A stretch of DNA of 64,000 nucleotides from Cytophagales bacterium CG12_big_fil_rev_8_21_14_0_65_40_12. GTDB lineage: Bacteria > Bacteroidota > Bacteroidia > Cytophagales > Cyclobacteriaceae. Of this stretch, positions 9,730 through 18,688 are shown in pieces. The DNA is taken from assembly GCA_002786855.1 (NCBI GenBank), contig PCUU01000015.1, positions 42,308 to 106,307 on the forward strand. Reading direction: 5' to 3'. Position 1 is the stretch's first letter, and each line of letters opens with the position of its first letter. The notes below the pieces were generated by a model, which searched no databases, was not told the DNA's origin, and worked only from the letters and a program-made list of their open reading frames with translations. The position numbers were made by a program, and so were the translations under genes.

Positions 9730-10281
9730 TTACTTTTTTCTTGGTTCCCATTTGACTTCCTCAATATTAAGCTCTTTGGCCATTTTTCTACCAAGGATAA
9801 AAAAGTAATCAGAAAGCCTATTCAAGTATTGTATTACGATTGGAGCAACTGGAGATTTTTCACTTAAGGCAATGCAAGTTCGCTCGGCCCTTCTGCAGAC
9901 GGTGCGGGCAATATGTGCATAAGAGATTGATGGATGACCTCCGGGAAGAATGAAGTTTTTCAATGGGGCAAGGTCGGCATCCATAGTATCCATTTCGTGC
10001 TCTAAGCGTAAGATGTCCGAATCGAAAAGATCGGGCTTAACAATGTTATCCTTTCCAGGTTCCGTGGCCAGTTCAGCCCCAAGCGTAAATAATCGATCTT
10101 GAATTTCTTTGAGGATATCCTTTCGATTTTCATTTACAGGTTGATCTCTCAAGAGACCAAGAAAGGAATTGAGTTCATCCACAGTTCCGTAGGCATCAAT
10201 GCGCAAGTGCGCCTTTGAAACACGAGCACCACCTAGTAATGAGGTGGTGCCTGAATCTCCTGTTTTTGTATAAATCTTCAC
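9730..10281 (-). CDS. Cob(I)alamin adenosyltransferase, PduO type
   Basis: Transfers adenosine from ATP to cob(I)alamin to make adenosylcobalamin. The family hallmarks are visible: N-terminal YTKTGDSGTTSLLGG, the DELNSFLG helix, and the ATP-site helix RTVCRRAERTC near residues 125-135. The length of 183 aa is normal. The gene lies 7 bp from the ABC ATPase on the same strand. The product supplies the cofactor for the fused isobutyryl-CoA mutase encoded at 49.3 kb, the only B12 enzyme visible in this window. Confidence 0.95.
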   Translation of the reverse strand: MKIYTKTGDSGTTSLLGGARVSKAHLRIDAYGTVDELNSFLGLLRDQPVNENRKDILKEIQDRLFTLGAELATEPGKDNIVKPDLFDSDILRLEHEMDTMDADLAPLKNFILPGGHPSISYAHIARTVCRRAERTCIALSEKSPVAPIVIQYLNRLSDYFFILGRKMAKELNIEEVKWEPRKK

Positions 10282-10288
10282 GATCGAA

Positions 10289-11044
10289 TTAATGTGCTTC
10301 TGCTTCTGCTTTTGCAGCTGCCTCGGCAGCCTGTTTCATCGGATTGCCTCTCGTAGGGTTTGGGTTGATACTGTCAGTTTCTATCAAGCCATCTCGCATA
10401 CGTACAATTCTGTGGGTATAATGCGCGATATCATCCTCATGGGTTACCATGATGATTGTGTTTCCTTTATCGTGAAGATTGGCGAACAAGTCCATGATGT
10501 CATAAGAAGTTTTTGAATCAAGGTTACCAGTTGGCTCATCCGCCAGAATAATAGAAGGGTTATTTACTAAAGCCCTTGCAATGGCAACTCTCTGACGTTG
10601 TCCCCCAGAAAGTTCGTTTGGTTTGTGATGTGCCCTATCTGCAAGGCCTACGCCAGCCAAAGCAGCCATGGCCCTTTCGTCTCTTTCTGATTTGCTGTAG
10701 CCTGCATAAATCAATGGCAAAGCAACATTCTCTAATGAAGTTGCTCTTGGCAAAAGGTTGAAAGTTTGGAAAACGAAGCCAATTTCTTTATTTCTGATTT
10801 CTGCCAGTTCGTTTTCAGTCATATCACTTACGTCATGGCCATTCAGTACATAAGTACCCCCAGAAGGTGTGTCAAGACATCCGATCATGTTCATTAAGGT
10901 AGATTTACCAGAACCAGAGGGTCCCATGAAAGAAACGTATTCTCCTTGTTTGATTTCGATGGTAACTGATTTGAGAGCGCGAATGGTTTCGCTCCCCATT
11001 TGGTAAATTCTAGAAATGTTGTTGGTACTTATTACTGTCTTCAT
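10289..11044 (-). CDS. ABC transporter ATP-binding protein, LolD/MacB type
   Basis: ATPase subunit of a type VII (MacB/LolCDE-like) ABC system. Walker [10 protein letters not shown], signature [15 protein letters not shown], Walker [14 protein letters not shown] and the H-loop VTHE are all intact. The '[15 protein letters not shown]' stretch is typical of this subfamily. The C-terminal tail is rich in Ala, Glu and Lys and looks disordered. No permease gene lies next to it, so the partner must be elsewhere. The pair with the adenosyltransferase gene is probably cotranscribed. Confidence 0.9.
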   Translation of the reverse strand: MKTVISTNNISRIYQMGSETIRALKSVTIEIKQGEYVSFMGPSGSGKSTLMNMIGCLDTPSGGTYVLNGHDVSDMTENELAEIRNKEIGFVFQTFNLLPRATSLENVALPLIYAGYSKSERDERAMAALAGVGLADRAHHKPNELSGGQRQRVAIARALVNNPSIILADEPTGNLDSKTSYDIMDLFANLHDKGNTIIMVTHEDDIAHYTHRIVRMRDGLIETDSINPNPTRGNPMKQAAEAAAKAEAEAH

Positions 11045-11227
11045 AGTCGTATGACGGATGTATGTTCAATAAAGTTTAAATCAAGACAAAAAAAATCGCT
11101 AAAGGTTTAATAGAGCGTCTTTCTAATCTAAGCTATGACTGCAAAACAAGGCATTATGTTGCGGTTGACAATTTTTATTCCTTAAACGGATTTTCGAACG
11201 GATTGAAGGCCGTTAACGCGAATCCGC

Positions 11228-13807
11228 TTAGTTGTTTAAGTTGAGTGCCTCTCGCTGCCGCTTTTCTATTCTTTCCTCAAAGTTTGATCGAATTCTCTCA
11301 TAATCTGCTTGGTTCGCGAATTTTGAGAGCTCTTCGAGAGCGGAAATACCGATCATGGAAAGCCCGCTTTCTACAGTTTCATAAATATACGCCTCGTAAA
11401 GTAAAACGCTGTTAGGGTTTACTTCGATTGCCTTTTGTAAGATTTCATAAAGTTGCTCTGCGCTTAATTGCAATGCTCTAAGCTCGTTAACTGCCCTTAA
11501 AGTGATGGCGACATCAAACGCATTTTGACTTGCAATCTCTAAGAAGAATTTTTCTTTTTCTTCCTTCGAAAGACCTGAACTTCTTTTTTCATAATCTGCC
11601 CATTGCTGGGTCAATTGCTCGGCTGGCTGATCAATGGCCTGACTAAGAAAGGCTGTATAAGTATCTCTGATCAATGCTTTATCGAAGTTATAGCTTTCTG
11701 CTTGCGCCAAAAGTGCTATAGATTGGCTGAATGCCATCTGATGATAAGCCCAAATCGACTTGATATAGCTGTATAGTCCCGCCTTTCGCTGGTCGTACGC
11801 CATTAGCTCGTCCATTACAGCAAAGGCCGTATTTACGCTACCAAAGTTGTATAGCTGAATGGCTTTGGCTAGCAGTAAATAATCTTTGATGGTGATATTT
11901 CTTTCGCATAACAAATAATAGTCAATGGCATTGAGTAGGTCCTTGTTGGTTTGTGCAGGCCCAATAGCGGCATTGAACAGGTAATAAAGTTCTTCAAGCA
12001 CTAGCACCGAATCAGTAGCCAAATCAATTTTGATGTTGGAAGAAGTTGCTGTGTGATTTGCCAATGCCTGTCGATTGATTTTTATGCTGAGGTCATCGAA
12101 GTCTTCAGTGCCTTTCAATGCTGAATCAATGGCCAGGCTTTCGGAGAAGGAAAGGTCTAAGGCGAGGAAATTACCAACAATAATTTCGGAAGGCGCTCTT
12201 TCATAGGCATTTCTCATCAAATACAAGGTAGTATCAAGATGCCCAAACTCATAATGAGCAATAGCAAGGCTGTTCATCACTTTTAGGTCGCTGAAAGAAG
12301 GATCCATTTCTTTCAAAGTGAGTAACTTGTTGAACAGTTGGCCATTGTCTGAATAGTACTGCGCAAGGGCCATGGCGGGCTTAAAGTCCGTAGCCCTTAA
12401 ACTGGCATCATTGAGTCTTTTAATGACCTGAGCGGTGTTGCCAACCGTTTTTTCTAGCATGCTTAAGCTATAATTGGCCTTTACACTAGCATAGTCAAAG
12501 AAAATGGCTTGTCGATAATACTGACTGGCGAGCAGTTCATTTTGTTGCTTTTCAGCCAAGGCGCCAAGGGCATTGTATTGGCCAGCTTTTAATTGATAGT
12601 AGGGTTTGAATTCCAAGAAGTAAATCGCGCCAACCATAAAGAACACAGTGGCAATCCTCGCGGTCAGTAGTGGCGCTTTTTCTCCCTTAAAAAATGATGG
12701 CCAGGCGACTTCATTCAATAGCAAATCAGGGGTGAAATTCATAAAGGCATAAATGTAGTACACCGATGCAAAGGCGAAATGTGGAATGACTATGGCCATC
12801 TTAATGGCAGCGATCAGTGAGTCGTTTGCTGTAATTTCTGCATAATAAATGATGGCTAAAGTGAGCGCTGCCAAAACTGGATAAAGCAGATTTCTGATCA
12901 GTGCTAATGGAATATTTGATTGAACCACTTCCAGTTTCGTTTTCATCACGTAATAACCAGATAACACCGAAACCAAAAGTAAAGTATAAGGATCGATCAG
13001 GATCAGATCAATGGATAACCTTCCTGTTAGGTCTAAGAATAAAAGAATCAGAAGGAGAACGTAAATTCCACCGATGATCAAAAAATGGATGAGGGCATTT
13101 TTCCCAGAAGGCGCATTTTGCGTAGCAATCTTGAACAAGTAAAAGCAATTATCCCCTGCAACAAAAAACACAAATAGGCCAGCTAAAATAATAGGAGCTA
13201 AAAGGCCATAAGAGGGTATTATAAATACGGCCGACTCGCCATTGGAAATAAAAAAGACAAGCAGCCAAAAACCCAATAAAATCAAACCAATTGCCATCAA
13301 CCTAGTGGTGAAGCTCGCTTCAGACTTAAAGCTTTGAAAATAGTAGGTGCTGATCAAAATGAGGCCAATAAAAGTGTAGGCCAGGTATTCGTTCATCAAT
13401 CCCAATTGATCTAAACCCAAGTTAATCGATACAAAAACCAAGATACCCGCGCAGACCATGTACCAAAAGCGTTCGAGGTAGGTAATCGTCAAACTGATGA
13501 CTAATAAACAGATACTGACCAGAGTAAAGAGTAAATATTGAGGAATCTCTAAAAAGCGATAGCGGCCTGTTTTATAGCTTTGCCAATTGATGATTTGATC
13601 TAAAGAAAAGCCCATTGGCTTACCATCGATAGTGAAGTATTCCTTAAAAAGAGGAGATTTTATATAAGTAACATCGGTGAGCCAAGGCAGTGCCTCATTG
13701 TTGCCTGCAAAGTAAGTATAGCCCACCAAAACCAAACTGATGCCCGCTAAAGCCCAGCAGATTTTGCTTAATGCATTAAAAAGGGATTGCTGTTCGAATT
13801 TTTCCAA
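11228..13807 (-). CDS. Large polytopic membrane protein with TPR-like C-terminal half
   Basis: Function unknown. The first ~400 residues carry about ten to twelve hydrophobic helices, beginning with ALAGISLVLVGYTYF near residue 18. From about residue 405 to the end the protein is soluble and helical with TPR-like repeats (for example AEKQQNELLASQYYRQAIFFD and NALGALAEKQ), presumably in the periplasm or cytoplasm. The architecture resembles membrane-TPR scaffold proteins, but no catalytic motif is seen. It is followed 5 bp upstream by gatC on the same strand and is probably translated from the same message. Confidence 0.75.
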   Translation of the reverse strand: MEKFEQQSLFNALSKICWALAGISLVLVGYTYFAGNNEALPWLTDVTYIKSPLFKEYFTIDGKPMGFSLDQIINWQSYKTGRYRFLEIPQYLLFTLVSICLLVISLTITYLERFWYMVCAGILVFVSINLGLDQLGLMNEYLAYTFIGLILISTYYFQSFKSEASFTTRLMAIGLILLGFWLLVFFISNGESAVFIIPSYGLLAPIILAGLFVFFVAGDNCFYLFKIATQNAPSGKNALIHFLIIGGIYVLLLILLFLDLTGRLSIDLILIDPYTLLLVSVLSGYYVMKTKLEVVQSNIPLALIRNLLYPVLAALTLAIIYYAEITANDSLIAAIKMAIVIPHFAFASVYYIYAFMNFTPDLLLNEVAWPSFFKGEKAPLLTARIATVFFMVGAIYFLEFKPYYQLKAGQYNALGALAEKQQNELLASQYYRQAIFFDYASVKANYSLSMLEKTVGNTAQVIKRLNDASLRATDFKPAMALAQYYSDNGQLFNKLLTLKEMDPSFSDLKVMNSLAIAHYEFGHLDTTLYLMRNAYERAPSEIIVGNFLALDLSFSESLAIDSALKGTEDFDDLSIKINRQALANHTATSSNIKIDLATDSVLVLEELYYLFNAAIGPAQTNKDLLNAIDYYLLCERNITIKDYLLLAKAIQLYNFGSVNTAFAVMDELMAYDQRKAGLYSYIKSIWAYHQMAFSQSIALLAQAESYNFDKALIRDTYTAFLSQAIDQPAEQLTQQWADYEKRSSGLSKEEKEKFFLEIASQNAFDVAITLRAVNELRALQLSAEQLYEILQKAIEVNPNSVLLYEAYIYETVESGLSMIGISALEELSKFANQADYERIRSNFEERIEKRQREALNLNN

Positions 13808-13812
13808 GGGTG

Positions 13813-14100
13813 CTATTTTAACACTTTTGGTACTTTGAAATACTGATCATCTTTTGCCGGTGCATTTTTAAGTGCGTCTGCTTGGCTAATCTTATTTTCC
13901 GCAACATCAGGTCTAAAGACATTTACTTCTTGGGTCATATGAGTGAGCGGTGTCACGCCTTCAGTATCTAACTCATTCAGCTTTTCTACCCAAGACAGAA
14001 TATCACTCATGTCCTGTAACAATTTAGTCTCTTCCTCTGGCTTAATATTTAAGCGCGACAAATGAGCCATTTTTTCCAACGTTGATTTATCTACCTGCAT
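13813..14100 (-). CDS. gatC: Asp/Glu-tRNA(Asn/Gln) amidotransferase subunit C
   Basis: Small helical subunit that stabilises the GatCAB amidotransferase. At 95 aa it has the family pattern: LEKMAHLSRLNIKPEEETKL at the N-terminus, 'ILSWVEKLNELDTEGVTPLTH' in the middle and FKVPKVLK at the end. gatA and gatB are not in this window. It overlaps the plsC-like gene by 14 bp, which indicates translational coupling. Confidence 0.95.
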   Translation of the reverse strand: MQVDKSTLEKMAHLSRLNIKPEEETKLLQDMSDILSWVEKLNELDTEGVTPLTHMTQEVNVFRPDVAENKISQADALKNAPAKDDQYFKVPKVLK

Positions 14101-14827
14101 TGTGCCTTTTATTTAACTCGGTTTGTATCACTAAACTGGTTGCCTCTTTAAGTTGGTCGACTGCGGCATCGTCATTGCCCATTGGCCAAATCGGTTCGTG
14201 AATTTTTACTGAAATCAGCCCAGGTCTAACCACTAATGGACGGTGGTCTGGTAAAATTAGATGATTGTTGTGAATAGTGACAGGCACTACAGGGATTTGT
14301 TCTTCAACCGCTATGCGGAAGCTGCCTTCCTTGAACCTTGCCATTTGCGGAGGATGCTTGGCATAAATCCCGCCTTCTGGAAAAAAAGCCATACTGAAAC
14401 CGTTTTGAATGGCCGCCTTGGCTTGCACCCAACTGGCATGTCGACCTCGCAAACTTTCGCGGTCTACCAATACATGCAGTTTGCTGTACATATAACCCCA
14501 TAATGGAATTTTTTTCAATGAGCTTTTACCAATGAACTTAAAGTTGTGGTTGATCAAACCCATGGTTGGGATGTCCAGGTATGAGAAGTGGTTGGCGCAA
14601 AAAATATAGCGCTGTTGCTTATCTAAAGGCGTTTCATACACCGTTTTCGATCGGTGTAAAAACAAAAAGAAAATCAACACCCTAGCCCAAACATGATTAA
14701 GAAAACCAGCAGTCTTCTCGAAAGGCTTCACGAAAATTGCCAAAAGAAAGAAGGGCAACAGCAGAATGAAAACCAATGCAAAAACAAACAGTCCGTAAAA
14801 AGTATAAATTTTTAAAAGTGTTTTCAT
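14087..14827 (-). CDS. 1-acyl-sn-glycerol-3-phosphate acyltransferase (PlsC family)
   Basis: Acylates lysophosphatidic acid in phospholipid synthesis, at the inner membrane. The HX4D motif reads NHFSYLD, followed by 'FKFIGKSSLKKIPLWG' and the second block FFPEGG, all in the expected order. One hydrophobic N-terminal segment (about residues 8-32) anchors it. The length of 246 aa is usual. It is the first gene of the gatC operon on this strand. Confidence 0.92.
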   Translation of the reverse strand: MKTLLKIYTFYGLFVFALVFILLLPFFLLAIFVKPFEKTAGFLNHVWARVLIFFLFLHRSKTVYETPLDKQQRYIFCANHFSYLDIPTMGLINHNFKFIGKSSLKKIPLWGYMYSKLHVLVDRESLRGRHASWVQAKAAIQNGFSMAFFPEGGIYAKHPPQMARFKEGSFRIAVEEQIPVVPVTIHNNHLILPDHRPLVVRPGLISVKIHEPIWPMGNDDAAVDQLKEATSLVIQTELNKRHNAGR

Positions 14828-14889
14828 GTGGCTAGCCGCGAAGATAATGGAATTTGATGGGAGGGGAGAAGATTAAGTTGTTGATTCTG

Positions 14890-15000
14890 CTAATCCCCAA
14901 ACCACAACTCCTTGGCTTTCCACATCGCAGGATTGCGATTGGCCTTTTTCCAAATTACAGAAAGGATAGTCCGCTGAGTATTGTTTATAAGGTTTATTGA
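14890..15000 (-). pseudogene. Duplicated 3' tail of a LysR gene
   Basis: Reading the minus strand toward a TAG at 14892-14890, the last ~30 codons encode TQRTILSVIWKKANRNP and then AMWKAKELWFGD, nearly the same as the end of the LysR gene at 16162. Over codons 1-28 from the end the two DNA copies differ at four positions apart from the stop region, three of them silent. Homology fades upstream (SINLINN against FIELKNI). The fragment has no start and is not expressible alone. The two copies flank the Fic gene as direct repeats 1,272 bp apart. Confidence 0.85.
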
Positions 15001-15026
15001 ATCAAAGACCACGAAAAGTTCATTTC

Positions 15027-16085
15027 TTAAAAGTAGGTTTTCACCGCGAATTCAAACTGATTAATAAAGATGTCCTTGAAACTTGAAATGTTGTTTTGCT
15101 CGTAAAATACTAACATTGCTTTCTTATATTCTATAGAATCGACAGTACGAAAAGACAATGGACAATAGCCTTCGTTCATTAAAATTGCATTGCTTACTAT
15201 CCGAGCGGTTCTTTTGTTTCCGTCCATAAAAGGTTGGATATAGGATATCAATACTAGCACCAGCAGCGCTTTTTCTAATGCATTTTCTTTACTGTTGATA
15301 AGATTGCAGGTATTTTCAAGTGCTTCGATAATTTGAAATTCGTTATCAAGAGGTCTATAATTTGTTCCTGAAATACCCACACGCCTTTTTCTTATGTTGC
15401 GCTCAACACCTAGCTCTTTGATAAGAATGCTATGGATATTCTCAATTTTGGCAATGGACAAAGGGTGCAGATAATCTGGATTCTCGATTATAAAATCCAA
15501 GGCATCTTTATGATTTAAGAGCATTGAGGCCTCTTCTTTTGTTTTACCCGCTGCAGTTTCTTTTTCTTTCAACAACCTTTCAGTTTCAAGAAGAGAGTAA
15601 GTGTTTCCTTCAATCTGCGATGACTTCCAACTCAAATCTATAGCCAAACGTTCTAATTCGTTCTTTATCTCAATTGGTGTTAGTTGGGTTATGTTAGATT
15701 TATATTCTGTATGAAGCGCTTCAAGCCTATCCGACTCATTTTTCGTGAAAACACTTGTTTCATTGAGTACTTCAGAAATCATCTGAAAATTGAACTGCTC
15801 ATTGATCACCCGTTCGTCTATCTCCTTTTTAAAATAGACTTCAATGTCAATAGGTTGAATTAGCTGGAATACCGGGGAGATTAAATAACGGGTAGTCTTA
15901 CCCTTGCCTTGAGTTCTTAGGTAATTTTCTGATACCAGCTTGGTTAAAACTCGCTTAAGCGTGGCATAACTGAGGTCATCCGAGAAGCGATCATGGACCT
16001 CTTTTGATGAACACTGGGAATTACTTTTTATGAAATCAAGGATTTCGTTTTCTCTTTGAGTTAGCATATGGATTTTAAAGCTCAA
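15027..16085 (-). CDS. Fic-family protein with N-terminal winged helix and altered Fic motif
   Basis: Fic proteins usually transfer AMP to target proteins. This 352-aa protein has an N-terminal winged-helix segment (about residues 8-70), an inhibitory-helix motif SSQIEGN at about residue 180, and the Fic core IQPFMDGNKRTAR. The catalytic His of HxFx(D/E)GN is replaced by Gln, while the phosphate-binding DGNKR is kept, so AMP transfer by the standard mechanism is doubtful. ATG at 16085 is used; Met7 (16067) is an alternative. It sits between the two LysR tail copies and is probably acquired DNA. Confidence 0.85.
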   Translation of the reverse strand: MSFKIHMLTQRENEILDFIKSNSQCSSKEVHDRFSDDLSYATLKRVLTKLVSENYLRTQGKGKTTRYLISPVFQLIQPIDIEVYFKKEIDERVINEQFNFQMISEVLNETSVFTKNESDRLEALHTEYKSNITQLTPIEIKNELERLAIDLSWKSSQIEGNTYSLLETERLLKEKETAAGKTKEEASMLLNHKDALDFIIENPDYLHPLSIAKIENIHSILIKELGVERNIRKRRVGISGTNYRPLDNEFQIIEALENTCNLINSKENALEKALLVLVLISYIQPFMDGNKRTARIVSNAILMNEGYCPLSFRTVDSIEYKKAMLVFYEQNNISSFKDIFINQFEFAVKTYF

Positions 16086-16161
16086 AAATGTAGTGTTTAT
16101 AGCTCACTTTTCCTACTTATTGAGCTTGAATTTGAATGTTGATGAGCTAGAAATGATTTGA

Positions 16162-17049
16162 TCACTCCCCAAACCACAACTCCTTAGCTTTCCACATTGC
16201 AGGATTGCGATTGGCCTTTTTCCAAATTACGGAAAGGGTAGTCCGCTGCGGAATATTTTTAAGCTCAATAAACTTTACATCCAAGTCGAAGCCATATTGT
16301 AAAGCACTTGGAATAATGGCCACCCCCAGACCTCTTTCTACCAGTTTAAAAATGGTAGGCGCATGAACTGATTTATGTGAAACATTCGGGTTAAAGCCTT
16401 TGTCTTCGCAAATGCTCATGATCATATCATAATAGAGCGGGCTGTAATCGCTCGAAAAAAGGATAAAATGCTCTTTTGCCAACTGCTCCACTCCTTTAAA
16501 GTTTTGTTCGTTTAGAACATGGTCTTTGGGCAGTACTATCGAAAAAGTATCTTCCAATACAGCCTGCATATGAAATCCAGCAGGTACCCTCGCCAATCGC
16601 ACAAAACCAAAATCCAATTCACCCTTTTCCATTTTCTCTACTTGGCTGCCATTCGACATTTCTTCCAGGCTCACTTTAGTTTCTGGAAAGTATGCATTCA
16701 TTTTAACCATCAATTCTGGAATGACTTGCTGCATGGCCGAACCAATAAAGCCAATTTTGATTTCGCCTTGTGCACCTGCATGGATACGTTGAAGCTCTAA
16801 TTTGGTCCTGTCTAAATGGTTGGTTAAAAAGCTCACTTCATGCTTTAAAAACTCACCAGCCGCGGTTAATTCTACTTTTCGTTTGGTGCGTTCAAAGAGC
16901 TTTACTTCCAATAGCGCTTCCATTTGTGTGATTTGCCTACTCAAACCAGGCTGCGATATAAAAAGCTTTTCAGCAGCCTTTCTATAGTTAAGCTCTTCGG
17001 CAACAGCCATAAAGTAAGTGAGGTGCCTTAATTCTAATTGATAACTCAT
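16162..17049 (-). CDS. LysR-type transcriptional regulator of the hut operon (inferred)
   Basis: The start at 17049 (MSYQLELRHLTYF) is chosen because it gives the standard LysR N-terminus; the open frame runs 237 bp further upstream into the divergent hutH gene and is not coding there. The winged helix (about residues 1-62) contains 'AAEKLFISQPGLSRQI' and is followed by a periplasmic-binding-like effector domain (about 90-295). It is divergent from hutH with 79 bp between starts, the usual arrangement for LysR regulation of the neighbour. The ligand is not determined; urocanate is a guess by analogy. Confidence 0.92.
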   Translation of the reverse strand: MSYQLELRHLTYFMAVAEELNYRKAAEKLFISQPGLSRQITQMEALLEVKLFERTKRKVELTAAGEFLKHEVSFLTNHLDRTKLELQRIHAGAQGEIKIGFIGSAMQQVIPELMVKMNAYFPETKVSLEEMSNGSQVEKMEKGELDFGFVRLARVPAGFHMQAVLEDTFSIVLPKDHVLNEQNFKGVEQLAKEHFILFSSDYSPLYYDMIMSICEDKGFNPNVSHKSVHAPTIFKLVERGLGVAIIPSALQYGFDLDVKFIELKNIPQRTTLSVIWKKANRNPAMWKAKELWFGE

Positions 17050-17057
17050 AGTTATTG

Positions 17058-17108
17058 AATTATAACAAAAATGGTATTTATAATTATTAAAGCTAAGCCA
17101 TACTTTCG
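17058..17108 (+). promoter_or_regulatory. LysR-hutH intergenic operator and promoter
   Basis: An inverted repeat AATTATAA (17058-17065) and TTATAATT (17078-17085) with a 12-bp spacer lies between the divergent starts. A -7-like element TACTTTCG at 17101-17108 serves hutH, with the right half-site near its -33 region. The dyad is a good candidate for the LysR site. The assignment rests on position and symmetry only. Confidence 0.5.
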
Positions 17109-17128
17109 TGAAGTAAAAACTATACTCA

Positions 17129-18688
17129 ATGGCAACTGGAATTTTTTTATTTGGCCAAGACCATTTAACAGCAGGACAAGCCCTAGCACTCTGCAAGGGC
17201 GAACTCAAAGGTGATTTGAGTGAAGCAACAAGACAGAAAGTCCGTGCAAGCCAGCAAGCGGTTGAAAATATTGTTGCCAAAGGCAAAGCCGTTTATGGCA
17301 TCAATACGGGCTTTGGCCCTTTGTGTACCACACTTATTTCTGAAGAGAAAACGCGTTTGCTTCAGCTCAATATTCTTAAAAGCCATAGCGTAGGCGTTGG
17401 TGATCCTGTGCCAGATGACATTGCTAAATTGATGTTGATCCTTAAGATGCAATCCTTAGCTCAAGGCTATTCTGGTATTGCCGAAACTACGCTAGACCGC
17501 ATCAATTGGCACATTCAAAATGATATTATTCCCGTTGTTCCTTCTCAGGGTTCTGTCGGTGCATCAGGAGATTTGGCACCACTTTCACATTTGTTTTTGC
17601 CTTTGATTGGCTTAGGTGAAGTGATGGTGTATGGCGAAAAGCATGAGGCTTCTGCCATTTTAAGTCAGTATGGATTAGCACCGTTGGAACTTGGCCCGAA
17701 AGAAGGTTTGGCACTCATCAATGGCACCCAATTTATTGCGGCTTATGCTGTAAAAGTGGTGGAGCGATTGCATTTATGTCTAAATCAAGCCGATTTAGTG
17801 GCTGCGATGATGGTCGAAGCTTTATTAGGTTCTTCCAAGCCTTATCAACCAGAACTTCACGCTTTGAGACCTTTCAAAGGTAATCAGCATGTGGCGGAAA
17901 GAATGTCGGCACTTTTGGCCCATTCAGAAGTGATGGAGTCACACGCCAACTGCAATCGCGTTCAAGATCCGTATTCTTTACGCTGTATTCCCCAAGTGCA
18001 TGGGGCATCTCGAACCGCTTGGCTACACCTCAAAGAATTGCTGGAAATTGAGTTGAACTCGGTGACGGATAATCCCGTGATTTTTGATGAAAATCATACC
18101 ATCAGTGGAGGCAATTTCCATGGGCAGCCTATGGCCATGGCCTTAGATTATGCATGTTTAGCCGCTTCGGAAATTGGAAATATTTCTGATAGAAGAATCT
18201 ACTTTTCATTAGAAGGTGATGTAAGCAATGTGCCCAAATTATTAATGAAAGACACTGGAATCAATTCTGGTTTTATGATTCCGCAATACACCACAGCGGC
18301 CTTGGCCAGTGAGAATAAAGGGCTTTGCTTTCCAGCAAGTGCCGATAGTATTCCCACTTCACTAGGACAAGAAGACCATGTGAGCATGGGATCAATTGGA
18401 GGGAGAAAGGCCCTAAGGGTGATTGAAAACGTAGAAAAGATTTTGGGGATTGAATTAATGTGTGCTGCTCAAGCATTAGATTTTCATCAACCCCTTAAAT
18501 CAAATGAAATCATTGATGATTTACACACTCAAGTAAGAAAGGAAATTGACTTTGCCACGGAAGATCGAGTTTTCGCAATCGACATTGAAAAGGCAATCAA
18601 CATTGTAAAGAGCGGCACTCTGATTGAGTGCTCAAAAAAGTATCAAGCATTAAAAACCCAACACGATGAATTATTCGAAGTTTACTGA
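17129..18688 (+). CDS. hutH: Histidine ammonia-lyase
   Basis: First step of histidine degradation: removes ammonia from L-histidine to give urocanate. The Ala145-Ser146-Gly147 triad in [14 protein letters not shown] forms the MIO cofactor. Other family blocks are intact: TGFGPL near the N-terminus, 'NGTQFIAAY' and QDPYSLRC. The length of 519 aa is typical. The gene overlaps hutU by 23 bp, showing coupled translation. Confidence 0.97.
   Translation: MATGIFLFGQDHLTAGQALALCKGELKGDLSEATRQKVRASQQAVENIVAKGKAVYGINTGFGPLCTTLISEEKTRLLQLNILKSHSVGVGDPVPDDIAKLMLILKMQSLAQGYSGIAETTLDRINWHIQNDIIPVVPSQGSVGASGDLAPLSHLFLPLIGLGEVMVYGEKHEASAILSQYGLAPLELGPKEGLALINGTQFIAAYAVKVVERLHLCLNQADLVAAMMVEALLGSSKPYQPELHALRPFKGNQHVAERMSALLAHSEVMESHANCNRVQDPYSLRCIPQVHGASRTAWLHLKELLEIELNSVTDNPVIFDENHTISGGNFHGQPMAMALDYACLAASEIGNISDRRIYFSLEGDVSNVPKLLMKDTGINSGFMIPQYTTAALASENKGLCFPASADSIPTSLGQEDHVSMGSIGGRKALRVIENVEKILGIELMCAAQALDFHQPLKSNEIIDDLHTQVRKEIDFATEDRVFAIDIEKAINIVKSGTLIECSKKYQALKTQHDELFEVY

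Noticed and set aside
17050..17286. N-terminal extension of the LysR frame
   Set aside because: It runs into hutH on the opposite strand; the LysR N-terminus is complete from 17049.
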